From NCBI GenBank assembly GCA_041396685.1, contig JAWKYD010000005.1, positions 62,001-126,000 on the forward strand: a DNA stretch of 64,000 nt. Direction: 5' to 3'. Positions 36,376 through 44,348 of this stretch are shown one piece after another. Position 1 is the stretch's first letter. Each line of letters opens with the position of its first letter. Origin of the DNA: JAUIAI01 sp041396685. GTDB lineage: Bacteria > Pseudomonadota > Gammaproteobacteria > Burkholderiales > Burkholderiaceae_E. Position numbers and translations under genes: made by a program. The notes under the pieces are model-generated. The model was given only the letters and a program-made list of their open reading frames with translations. It had not been told where the DNA came from and made no database searches.

Positions 36376-37253
36376 TCGCGACGGTCGAGACGCCGACGCT
36401 GAGTATCGGCTATCACGACACCGGGCCTCGCGATGGCCCGGTCGCCATCCTGCTGCACGGATTTCCGTACGACGTGCACTGCTACGACGCGGTTGCGCCG
36501 CGCTTGAACCAGGCCGGGCTGCGCGTTCTGGTGCCCTGGTTGCGCGGTTACGGGCCGACCCGCTTTCGCAACGCCGGCTCCCTGCGCAGCGGACAGCAGG
36601 CGGCGTTGGCCCACGATCTGCTCGAGTTCATGGATGCGCTGGCCATCGAGCGGGCGACACTGGCCGGCTACGACTGGGGCGGGCGCGCCGCCTGCATCGT
36701 CGCGGCCCTATGGCCCGAGCGGGTGCACGGCCTGGTGAGCTGCCTGGGCTACAACGTCCAGGACATCGCCGGCGCCGCGTATCCGGCCACGCCCGAGGCC
36801 GAACACCGTTACTGGTACCAGTACTACCTGCACGGTGAGCGAGGTGTCCGCGGGCTGGCAGTGCACCGCGAAGCGTTCTGCCGGCTGCTGTGGCGGCAAT
36901 GGTCTCCGAGCTGGCGCTTCGACGACGATGAATTCCTGCGCAGTGCGGCGGCGTTTCGCAACCCCGACTTCGATGCCGTGGTCGTGCATTCGTACCGGCA
37001 CCGATACGGTCTGGTTGCCGGCGACCCGGCCTATGAGCACACCGAGCGGGCACTCGCCGAGCTGCCGCCGATCAGGGTGCCGACGATCGCGCTCGACGGC
37101 GCCGATGACGGCGTCGGTCCGGTCGGCGGCTCGGCCTCGCACGCCGGCCACTTCGTTGGCGGCTGGCAGCACCGGACCCTCGCGGGGGTCGGTCACAACC
37201 CGCCACGCGAGGCGCCCGGGCCGTTTGCGCAAGCAGTGCTGGAATTGCGCTAG
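36372..37253 (+). CDS. Alpha/beta hydrolase with Asp nucleophile (epoxide hydrolase/dehalogenase type)
   Basis: The protein has 293 aa. It has the oxyanion motif LLHGFPYD near residue 28, the nucleophile elbow GYDWGGRAA with Asp101, an acid in DGADDGVGP, and the catalytic His in GVGHNPPREAP. Asp at the elbow is typical of epoxide hydrolases and haloalkane or haloacid dehalogenases rather than esterases. The start is GTG 36372, overlapping the ferredoxin stop by 4 bases. It is the last gene of the permease-ferredoxin-hydrolase set. Confidence 0.88.
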   Translation: MIATVETPTLSIGYHDTGPRDGPVAILLHGFPYDVHCYDAVAPRLNQAGLRVLVPWLRGYGPTRFRNAGSLRSGQQAALAHDLLEFMDALAIERATLAGYDWGGRAACIVAALWPERVHGLVSCLGYNVQDIAGAAYPATPEAEHRYWYQYYLHGERGVRGLAVHREAFCRLLWRQWSPSWRFDDDEFLRSAAAFRNPDFDAVVVHSYRHRYGLVAGDPAYEHTERALAELPPIRVPTIALDGADDGVGPVGGSASHAGHFVGGWQHRTLAGVGHNPPREAPGPFAQAVLELR

Positions 37254-37456
37254 GAAGCTGCATCGGCGCCGCTCGACGCTACGCGGCGCCGTCAGGCGTC
37301 CATCGATCGGCGTGCGCTTGCCGCCCGGGCCGGCAACGATGGCCCGGTTCGCGAAACTGACCGACGATTGCCCCGATTTCCGCAGCATCGGCGCCCGCAG
37401 GCCTTCTGCGGCAACGCGATGCCGTTCCTCGCTCAGGCGCCCGTCGGATACCGCTC

Positions 37457-37804
37457 TTGGCTCAGTGGCTGCTGCAACTCGGCGTGTTCGCCGCGATCTT
37501 CGCACTGCCGTGCGTATTTTTCGCGGTCTCGCGGATCATTGCCGAAGAGATGCGCGATTTCTTTACCTCGAGCGCATTGTCGGCGACCGTGCACCTGATG
37601 TTGAGCGCCGCATTACTGCTGCTCGGGCGGCAGCTGCTGGGGCTGATTTTCACGCCTCAGGAGTGGGATCACTTCGGACTGGTGATCGAGATCGCCTCGC
37701 TGCTCTCGGCCGCCGCCTGGCTGTTGGGCGCCAGCGGTTGTCTGTATGGACACCAGGCGCCCAGCAATCGTATCGGACCACGCGGCATCAAGCGATACCG
37801 CTGA
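37457..37804 (+). CDS. Small membrane protein of unknown function
   Basis: About 115 aa with three hydrophobic stretches: LLQLGVFAAIFALPCVFFAV, LSATVHLMLSAALLLLG and VIEIASLLSAAAWLLGASG. These suggest a three-helix inner-membrane protein. The start is a TTG at 37457 without a strong ribosome binding site, so the N-terminus is uncertain. I recognise no family. Its last codons (RGIKRYR) are part of the left arm of the 16-bp inverted repeat at 37781-37826. It is convergent with the SDR gene. Confidence 0.5.
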   Translation: MAQWLLQLGVFAAIFALPCVFFAVSRIIAEEMRDFFTSSALSATVHLMLSAALLLLGRQLLGLIFTPQEWDHFGLVIEIASLLSAAAWLLGASGCLYGHQAPSNRIGPRGIKRYR

Positions 37805-37826
37805 GCGGCGATCGCTTGATGCCGCG
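37781..37826. terminator. Perfect 16-bp inverted repeat, likely bidirectional terminator
   Basis: CGCGGCATCAAGCGAT at 37781-37796 is exactly repeated in inverted orientation at 37811-37826. The 14-base loop itself contains CCGCT-G-AGCGG. It sits between convergent genes and includes the stop codon of the upstream one. The stem is very strong. No T-run follows on either strand, so termination may rely on the stem or on Rho. Confidence 0.6.
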
Positions 37827-37832
37827 CGCGGC

Positions 37833-38597
37833 TCAGCCAGTCACGGTGATGCCGCCATCGACCACGATGGTCTGACCGGTCATGAAGGCCCCGGCGCGGC
37901 TGCACAACATGGCGACGACGCCGGCGATGTCGTCGGGCTCGCCCAGGCGGCGCAGCGGGTAGCGTGCCTCGGCGGCGGCCCGACGCTGCGGGTCCTCGTA
38001 GAGCGCGCGCGCCATGTCGGTCTTGATCAGTCCGGGCGCGACGCAATTCACACGTACGTTGTCCGGCCCCCACTCGACACCGAGATTGCGCGCCAGCTGC
38101 ATGTCGGCGGCCTTCGAGATGCAATAGAGACCGATCTCGGTGGACCCCTTCAATCCGCCGATGGACGAGATGATGACGATCGCGCCACCGCCGCGCGATT
38201 TCATCTCCGGGTGAACCATCTGGCAGAGCCAGTGATTGCTGAGCACGTTGTTGCTCATCACCTTCTGGAACACCTCGTCGCTCATGCCGCTGCTGGGACC
38301 GAAATACGGATTGGAGGCGGCATTGCAGACCAGCGCATCGATGGGGCCGAGCTGACGCCGGGTCTCATCGATGAGGTTCTGCAGTTCGTCCTTGCGGGAG
38401 ATGTTGGCGGGGACCGCGATCGCCTGTCCGCCACGCTCGCGGATGCCGGCGGCCACCGTCTCGCAGGCGTCGGCCTTGCGGCTGGAGATGACCACCTTCG
38501 CGCCTTGGACGGCCAGTGCCTCGGCCGTGGCCCGGCCGATACCGCGGCTTGACCCGGTGACGACCGCCACTTTGCCGGTCATGTCGAAAAGATTCAT
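37833..38597 (-). CDS. SDR-family oxidoreductase
   Basis: This 254-aa classical SDR has TGSSRGIGRATAEAL near residue 15, CNAAS in the VNNAG position, an active site of IISSIGG and Y-x-x-x-K (LYCISKAAD), and the C-terminal GQTIVVDGG. The start ATG 38597 has CAGGAG about 5 bases upstream. It is the kind of SDR placed with fatty-acid or steroid-type degradation genes. It is divergent from the secretion-like cluster starting at 38786. Confidence 0.93.
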   Translation of the reverse strand: MNLFDMTGKVAVVTGSSRGIGRATAEALAVQGAKVVISSRKADACETVAAGIRERGGQAIAVPANISRKDELQNLIDETRRQLGPIDALVCNAASNPYFGPSSGMSDEVFQKVMSNNVLSNHWLCQMVHPEMKSRGGGAIVIISSIGGLKGSTEIGLYCISKAADMQLARNLGVEWGPDNVRVNCVAPGLIKTDMARALYEDPQRRAAAEARYPLRRLGEPDDIAGVVAMLCSRAGAFMTGQTIVVDGGITVTG

Positions 38598-38785
38598 CTT
38601 GGCTCCTGATTGTGTCGATTTGCAGCGCCACGACCGATCGTGACGGTTGTTTCGGGCCGACTGACGGGCCCGTCGATCGGCGACGCGACGCCGGGCATCG
38701 GCCACCGGTCGAGAGCGCCGGTGCATGCGCGCGCGGGACGCCCAAACTGGATGGAGACTTCCCTTCGCAATCGTACCCGAGCCCC

Positions 38786-40264
38786 GTGCCGCGCATCATC
38801 GCTCCACCGTCCAGCAGCAGGCCGTCCGTCACCTCCGCCCCGCGCACGCCGGTCGGGGATGCGACGGCCGCCGGCCTTGTCGCGGCCGCGTCGCCGGACT
38901 GGTCGAGGATCGCACTGCGGATCCAACGCGCGGCGGCTAGCGCGGATACCCCGCAGATGATCGCGCTCGCCTACTGCCAGGCCCTGGCGCGCGAGCTGCG
39001 GGCCGATCAGGTCGCTTTGGCCTGGCGCGGCGCACGTGAGCTGAAGCTGATCGCCAGCGCGCCGACCCGGCTGGGCCAGACCGGTCTGACGCGCCGACGC
39101 GCGCTGCTGCTGGCGATGGACGAAGCCTGCGACCAGCAGATTCTGCTCAGCAGTCTGAATCCGGCGGGTGCGGCGAACATCGTGGTCGCGCAACGCGCAC
39201 TGGCGAGCGCGCTGCGCGACCCGAGTCCGCTGGTGATCAGCCTGCCCCTGCCGCGCCGCCAGGCCAGTGCCGGGGCTCTCTGCCTGTGTCTGCGCGGCGC
39301 CGCGGCGGCCGCTGCGATCGCCCGCCACGACGAGTTGACCGGCATGCTCGAACGGCTCGCAGCGACGCTCGCCCAGCCCCTGGCGCTCGCCGAACTGTCG
39401 CGCTCGCCTTGGTCCAGACGGATGCGCGAGCGCTGGCAGGCTTCGTCCGCGAACGAACGCCGCCGCCGCACGCTGACCGCTGCCGCCGCGGCGATCCTGG
39501 CCATCGTGCTCGCCACACCATTGCCGCACACTCTTGCCAGCGACGCCAGCATCCAGGGTGCGGTCGAGCGGCAGGTGTCGTCGCCCGCCGGCGGAACGCT
39601 CGCCGAGGTCATGGTCCGGCCCGGTGATGCGGTGCGCACCGGTGACACCCTGGCCTCGCTGACCGACCGCGATCTGCTCCTGGAGCGCGACCGCCTGGCC
39701 GCCGAGCTGTCCGAACACCGTGCCCAGGCCGATGCCGCGATGGCGCGCGGCGATCGTGCCGAGTTGGCGGTCGCGCGCAGCCGGCTCGAGCAGTCCCATG
39801 CCGAACTCGCGCGCCTCGACGCACGCCTCGAGGAGTCGCGCGTGCGCTCGCCGATCGACGGCGTCGTGCTCGACGGCGATCTCTGGCAATCGGTCGGTAC
39901 ACCGGTCGAGCGTGGCCAGGCGTTGTTCACGATCGCGCCGGCAGGCTCGTTTCGCGCGACCATCGATCTCGAGGAAGCCGAGCGCAACCGGGTCTCGGTC
40001 GGTCAACAGGGTCAGTTGCGCCTGCAGGCGCTCGACGGTCATCCGCTCGAATTTCGCATCACCCGAATCGCACCGACCACCCAGGTCCGCAAGGACGGCA
40101 TCGTCTTCGAAGCCCAGGCCGAGCTCCTCGATCCGCCGACCAACCTGCGCGCCGGCATGCATGGCATCGCACAGCTCGAGATCGGTCGCGCGAGCCTGCT
40201 GGGCCGATGGACCGAGCGGGCGTTCGTCGTGCTACGCGAATCCTGGTGGCGCTGGCAGCCATGA
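38786..40264 (+). CDS. HlyD-like periplasmic adaptor with long N-terminal soluble domain
   Basis: A protein of about 492 aa. Residues ~30-215 form a soluble, Ala/Leu-rich alpha-beta region that resembles a divergent GAF-like domain. An Arg-rich stretch and one membrane helix follow (TLTAAAAAILAIVLATPLP). The C-terminal half is HlyD-like: a lipoyl half-motif (SSPAGGTLAEVMVRPGDAV), a helical hairpin (about 60 residues), the second half (VRSPIDGVVLDG), and a beta-barrel. The start is probably GTG 38786. It ends in an ATGA overlap with the M50 gene and is the first gene of the cluster. It likely bridges the inner membrane and periplasm. Confidence 0.8.
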   Translation: MPRIIAPPSSSRPSVTSAPRTPVGDATAAGLVAAASPDWSRIALRIQRAAASADTPQMIALAYCQALARELRADQVALAWRGARELKLIASAPTRLGQTGLTRRRALLLAMDEACDQQILLSSLNPAGAANIVVAQRALASALRDPSPLVISLPLPRRQASAGALCLCLRGAAAAAAIARHDELTGMLERLAATLAQPLALAELSRSPWSRRMRERWQASSANERRRRTLTAAAAAILAIVLATPLPHTLASDASIQGAVERQVSSPAGGTLAEVMVRPGDAVRTGDTLASLTDRDLLLERDRLAAELSEHRAQADAAMARGDRAELAVARSRLEQSHAELARLDARLEESRVRSPIDGVVLDGDLWQSVGTPVERGQALFTIAPAGSFRATIDLEEAERNRVSVGQQGQLRLQALDGHPLEFRITRIAPTTQVRKDGIVFEAQAELLDPPTNLRAGMHGIAQLEIGRASLLGRWTERAFVVLRESWWRWQP

Positions 40265-42432
40265 GCAACGCGAGAAACACCGGCCCGGCGCTGCACAGTC
40301 GCCACTGGTACCGGGTGCGCAATCTGCGCCCCGCCTGGCGCGAAGGGCTCGGTATCTCGCGCCAGCGTCTGCGCACTGGCCTGTCGCACGTGATCGCGCA
40401 GGACGGATCCAACCGGCGCGTTCGGCTGAACGAATCCGCATGGGCCGTGATCGGCCGATGCGACGGCCAGACGTCGCTCGAGATGATCTGGCGAACGCTG
40501 ACCGAAGCCCGGCCCGAACTGCTCGCGCCGCAGGACGACTGGATCCACCTGATCGGCAAGCTCGTCGACGATGGTTTCCTGGTCTGCGGCGACTGGCCAG
40601 ATCTGCGTGCACTGGCTCAGGCCGACGACGAACGTCGCCGCCGCGATCGGCAGCACCGCTATCATCCGCTCGCACCGCGCGTATCGCTCGGCTCGCCCGC
40701 CGCGCTGCTCGATCGATTGGCCGGTATCGGTGAGCTGTTGTTCTCGCGCCCGGGTGCGGTCCTGATCGCCGGCCTGATGCTCACGGCACTGCTGATCCTG
40801 GCCGGTCAACGGAATGCTCTCGCGGTGGCGATCGGGCAGGCGGGCGAAACCGGCGCGTTCTGGTGGACCATGCTGCTGACCTTCGTGCCGGTAAAGGCGC
40901 TGCACGAGCTCTCTCATGGCCTGGCGGTGCGGCGCTTCGGTGGCCAGGTTCACGAAGCGGGCGTCGCGCTGCTGATGGGCATGCCCGCGCCCTATGTCGA
41001 TGCGTCCGCGGCCGATGGCTTCGCCAGCAAGCGCGAGCGCGCCCTGGTCAGCGGCGCGGGCATTCTGGCCGAACTGGCCATGGCCGCGCTCGCCCTGATT
41101 GCCTGGTCGGTGCTCGCGCCGGGCCTCGCACGCGACATCTGCCTGGCGGTCATGCTGATCGGCGGTGTGTCGACAGTGGCCCTGAATGGCAATCCGCTGG
41201 TGCGCCTGGACGGCTACTACTTGTTCACCGATCTGCTCGCGATGCCGGGCCTGGGTGAGCGCAGCCGCACGCTCTGGCAGACGTTCTGGCGCCGCCATCT
41301 GCTCGGCATGCCGGTACCAGCGGCCGAGGTCGGCCACGGTGAACGGGCCTTGCTGTGGTCGTACGCGCCGGCCGCCTGGGCCTATCGCGTCGTGCTCATG
41401 TTCTGGCTCAGCGGCTGGGTCGGCGGCATCAGCCGTGTGGCCGGTCTGACGATCGCGATCGCGGCGCTGATCTGGCTGCTGGTGATGCCGATCGCCAATC
41501 TGCTGCGTGCTCCGTCGACGACGGGTCAAACACTGCGACTACGGCTGCGCGCCGGGTTGCGGCTCACCGCCGGTGCGACGCTGACCGCCCTGCTGCTGGC
41601 GGCGCCGGTGCCCGACCGCGTCTGGGCGCCCGGCATGATCTGGTGGCCCGACGCGGGCCGCGTGCGCATCGAGGACGCGGGCTTCGTGCAGCAGGTGATC
41701 GTGGACGAGGGCAGTTCGGTCGTGGTGGGCCAACCCTTGTTGACGCTCGTGGATCCCGATCTCGACACCGAGATCCGACGCTGGCGCGCCGTGCTCGATG
41801 GCCGCGCCGGCACCTGGTTCGCCAATCTCGAGGAACGTGGTCAGGGAACGGCCGGCGCCGAGCAGCATCTTCGCCAGGCCGAGCAGGAACTGGCGCATCT
41901 GATCGCCCGTCGTGAGCGGCTCGTCGTCCGCGCGCCGGCCGAGGGGCGAGTCCGTTATACCGCCGCGTCACGCGATCTCGTCGGCCGCTTTCTGCATACC
42001 GGCGACATGATCGCGGTCGTCGATAGCGAGGCTCATGAAACGGTTCAGGCACTGATCGACCAGCCGACGCTGGCACGCCTGCGCGGCCGCCCCGACGCCC
42101 GGACCGCGGTGGCGGTCGCCACCCACGACGGGCGCCTGCTGAAGTCACGGCTGCGGCCGGCGACGCCGGCCGCCGTGCGCGTGCTGCCCGACGCGGGATT
42201 CGCTCGAGCGCTCGGCGGCGCCATCGACGCAGAGCGCGACGCCGGGCACTCGGACTGGCGACCGCGGGCGCCGGTCTACCCCTTGACCGTTCACCTGGAC
42301 GAGCCGGTCGGCACGGCCGCCGGTTCACGGGTCCAGGTGCGCCTGGACCTCGGTTCGCGGCCTCTGCTCGCCCAGTGGATCGACAGACTCTGGCAGGCGC
42401 TCGATCCCAAGCTCGCCCCGGAGTGGTCGTGA
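40261..42432 (+). CDS. PqqD-like / M50 site-2 protease / HlyD-like fusion protein
   Basis: This 723-aa protein has three parts. Residues ~25-115 resemble a PqqD winged-helix peptide-binding domain (VRLNESAWAVIGRCDGQTS). Residues ~150-435 form an M50 membrane metalloprotease with H215-E-L-S-H219 and the third metal ligand in N311-P-L-V-R-L-D317-G. The last ~250 residues form a HlyD-like region with two half-motifs (IEDAGFVQQVIVDEGSSV and VVRAPAEGRVRYT) around a helical hairpin. Site-2 proteases cut membrane-embedded helices. It overlaps both neighbours by 4 bases. A role in recognising and trimming or anchoring the giant proteins of the cluster is an inference. Confidence 0.85.
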   Translation: MSNARNTGPALHSRHWYRVRNLRPAWREGLGISRQRLRTGLSHVIAQDGSNRRVRLNESAWAVIGRCDGQTSLEMIWRTLTEARPELLAPQDDWIHLIGKLVDDGFLVCGDWPDLRALAQADDERRRRDRQHRYHPLAPRVSLGSPAALLDRLAGIGELLFSRPGAVLIAGLMLTALLILAGQRNALAVAIGQAGETGAFWWTMLLTFVPVKALHELSHGLAVRRFGGQVHEAGVALLMGMPAPYVDASAADGFASKRERALVSGAGILAELAMAALALIAWSVLAPGLARDICLAVMLIGGVSTVALNGNPLVRLDGYYLFTDLLAMPGLGERSRTLWQTFWRRHLLGMPVPAAEVGHGERALLWSYAPAAWAYRVVLMFWLSGWVGGISRVAGLTIAIAALIWLLVMPIANLLRAPSTTGQTLRLRLRAGLRLTAGATLTALLLAAPVPDRVWAPGMIWWPDAGRVRIEDAGFVQQVIVDEGSSVVVGQPLLTLVDPDLDTEIRRWRAVLDGRAGTWFANLEERGQGTAGAEQHLRQAEQELAHLIARRERLVVRAPAEGRVRYTAASRDLVGRFLHTGDMIAVVDSEAHETVQALIDQPTLARLRGRPDARTAVAVATHDGRLLKSRLRPATPAAVRVLPDAGFARALGGAIDAERDAGHSDWRPRAPVYPLTVHLDEPVGTAAGSRVQVRLDLGSRPLLAQWIDRLWQALDPKLAPEWS

Positions 42433-44348
42433 CGACGGCCCTGCGCATGCCGCTCGCCAGGCTCTGGCCGCATGCGCCCAGGCCGGTGACGCGTCTTGCC
42501 AGACCCGGCATCGTCTGGGGCTCCTACCCCGAGCGCGAGGAGCGTGAGGGTGATGAGCGGCGCGTCGGAGCACTGCGCGATTTCGGCGCCGTGGCCAACC
42601 TGGCACGACGACGGCTCGGGCGCAGCGGCGATGCCGGTGCGGTGCGTCGCCGCCTGCTCACGGAGGGATGGTGTGACGATGCGGTCGCCGACGCGCTGGC
42701 CTGCGTGGCTGCCGCCTTGCAGGCCAGCCTCGGTCACGCACCACGCGACAATCAATGGCAGGCAGCGGCCGGACTGCTCGACCAGCGACTGATCGAACTG
42801 GATACCGGTGAAGGCAAGACGCTGGCCGCGGCGATGGCCGCCGGCGCCGCCGCCCTGGCCGGGTCGCCGGTGCACGTACTCACCGCCAATGACTACCTGG
42901 CCGAACGCGACGCGCGGACGATGACCGCCGCGTTCGCCAGCCTCGGGCTGCACTGCCGGGCCGCGACCGGCAGCGCCGACGACACGGGCCGGCGCAATGC
43001 CTATGCGGCCGACATCTGTTACGCCACGGCGCGCACGGTGGCTTTCGACTATCTGCGCGACCAGGACGGCCTGAGCGCCGACGGCCGGCAAGCACCGCCC
43101 TCGTTTCTGCGCGGTCTGTGCATGGCGATCGTCGATGAGGCCGACGCCATCCTGCTCGACGAGGCGCTGATGCCCCTGGTGCTGGCCACCGGCAGGCAGG
43201 ACCCCGAGCACCGCGCCCGACTCTGGCAGACACTCGATCTCGCGCGCCAACTGACGGCCGGCAGCGACTACGAACTCGATCGCGCCGCCGGCCAGGTCTA
43301 CTGGCACGAGCGCGGCCTGCACGCCGTCGCCGAACTCGCCGCGCGCTATCGTCTGCACTGGATCAATGATGTCCACCGGGACGAATCGGTGCTGCAGGCG
43401 CTGCGTGCGCTGCATCTGCTCGAGCGCGACGTCCACTACACAGTGCGCGACAGCAGGATCGTGCTGATCGATCAGACCACCGGCCGCGCCGCGCCCGCGC
43501 GACAGCTGCCCGGCGATCTGCACGGTCTGGTCGCACTCAAGGAGGGCGCGACGCCGCCGGCGCCGACCGAGGCCGGCACCGGCCTCACCTATCCGCGCCT
43601 GTTCGCCCGCTACTGTCACCTCAGCGGCCTGAGCGGCACCCTGACCGAGGACGAACGCGAGTTCCGCCAGGTCTACGGTTTGCGCGTGACACGCGTCGCG
43701 CGCGATAAGCCGTCGCGCCTGCGCCGGGGACCCACGCGCCTGTTCGATGATGACGCGGCCCGCACGCACGCGGTCATCGAGCGCGCGACCGCGCTCGCCC
43801 GACGCGGCCGGCCCGTACTGATCGGTTCCGACTCGATCCGGCAGACACGCGCCCTGGCCGGCGCGTTCGCCGCGCGCGGCGTTGACGTGCAATGCATCGA
43901 TGCCGGCGACGACCTCGACGAAGCGCGCGCGGTTGCGGAGGCGGGGCGTCACGGCCGGATCACGATCGCCACCCAGATGGCCGGTCGCGGCACCGACATC
44001 GAGCCGAATGCCCAGGCACTGGCCGCCGGCGGACTGCACGTACTGAACCTGCAACTGAACCGCAGCGGCCGCATCGACCGGCAGATGTTCGGCCGCGCGG
44101 CGCGTCGTGGCGAGCGCGGCAGCGCCGAACACTGGCTGTGCGCCGACGCACGCCAGTTCGCTGTCGAGAAAGCGCTACCGATCCGCAGTCTGCTGGCGCT
44201 TGCCCGCGTCCGCGGTCGGGCGCGCGCGCTGCTGCGCGTCGTGCAGGCCTATTGGCAGCTCGAGGACCGGTCCGCGCGCAGCGCCAGTCTGGCGTCCGAC
44301 CGCGCCGGCTCACGCCGGCTGCACTTCACGAGCATGGGGCGGCGATGA
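42429..44348 (+). CDS. Shortened SecA-like ATPase
   Basis: This roughly 639-aa protein has the SecA motor domains. Walker A is LDTGEGKT with Lys130. VLTANDYLAERDA follows. Walker B is VDEADAILLDEA with Asp236. Motif V is MAGRGTDIEPNA near 518-527, and motif VI is RIDRQMFGRAARRG. Normal SecA has about 900 residues. Here the chain ends about 80 residues after motif VI, so most of the helical scaffold with the two-helix finger, the wing domain and the zinc-binding tail are missing. The GTG start overlaps the M50 stop (GTGA) and the stop overlaps the ATG of the first giant gene. Confidence 0.88.
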   Translation: MTTALRMPLARLWPHAPRPVTRLARPGIVWGSYPEREEREGDERRVGALRDFGAVANLARRRLGRSGDAGAVRRRLLTEGWCDDAVADALACVAAALQASLGHAPRDNQWQAAAGLLDQRLIELDTGEGKTLAAAMAAGAAALAGSPVHVLTANDYLAERDARTMTAAFASLGLHCRAATGSADDTGRRNAYAADICYATARTVAFDYLRDQDGLSADGRQAPPSFLRGLCMAIVDEADAILLDEALMPLVLATGRQDPEHRARLWQTLDLARQLTAGSDYELDRAAGQVYWHERGLHAVAELAARYRLHWINDVHRDESVLQALRALHLLERDVHYTVRDSRIVLIDQTTGRAAPARQLPGDLHGLVALKEGATPPAPTEAGTGLTYPRLFARYCHLSGLSGTLTEDEREFRQVYGLRVTRVARDKPSRLRRGPTRLFDDDAARTHAVIERATALARRGRPVLIGSDSIRQTRALAGAFAARGVDVQCIDAGDDLDEARAVAEAGRHGRITIATQMAGRGTDIEPNAQALAAGGLHVLNLQLNRSGRIDRQMFGRAARRGERGSAEHWLCADARQFAVEKALPIRSLLALARVRGRARALLRVVQAYWQLEDRSARSASLASDRAGSRRLHFTSMGRR

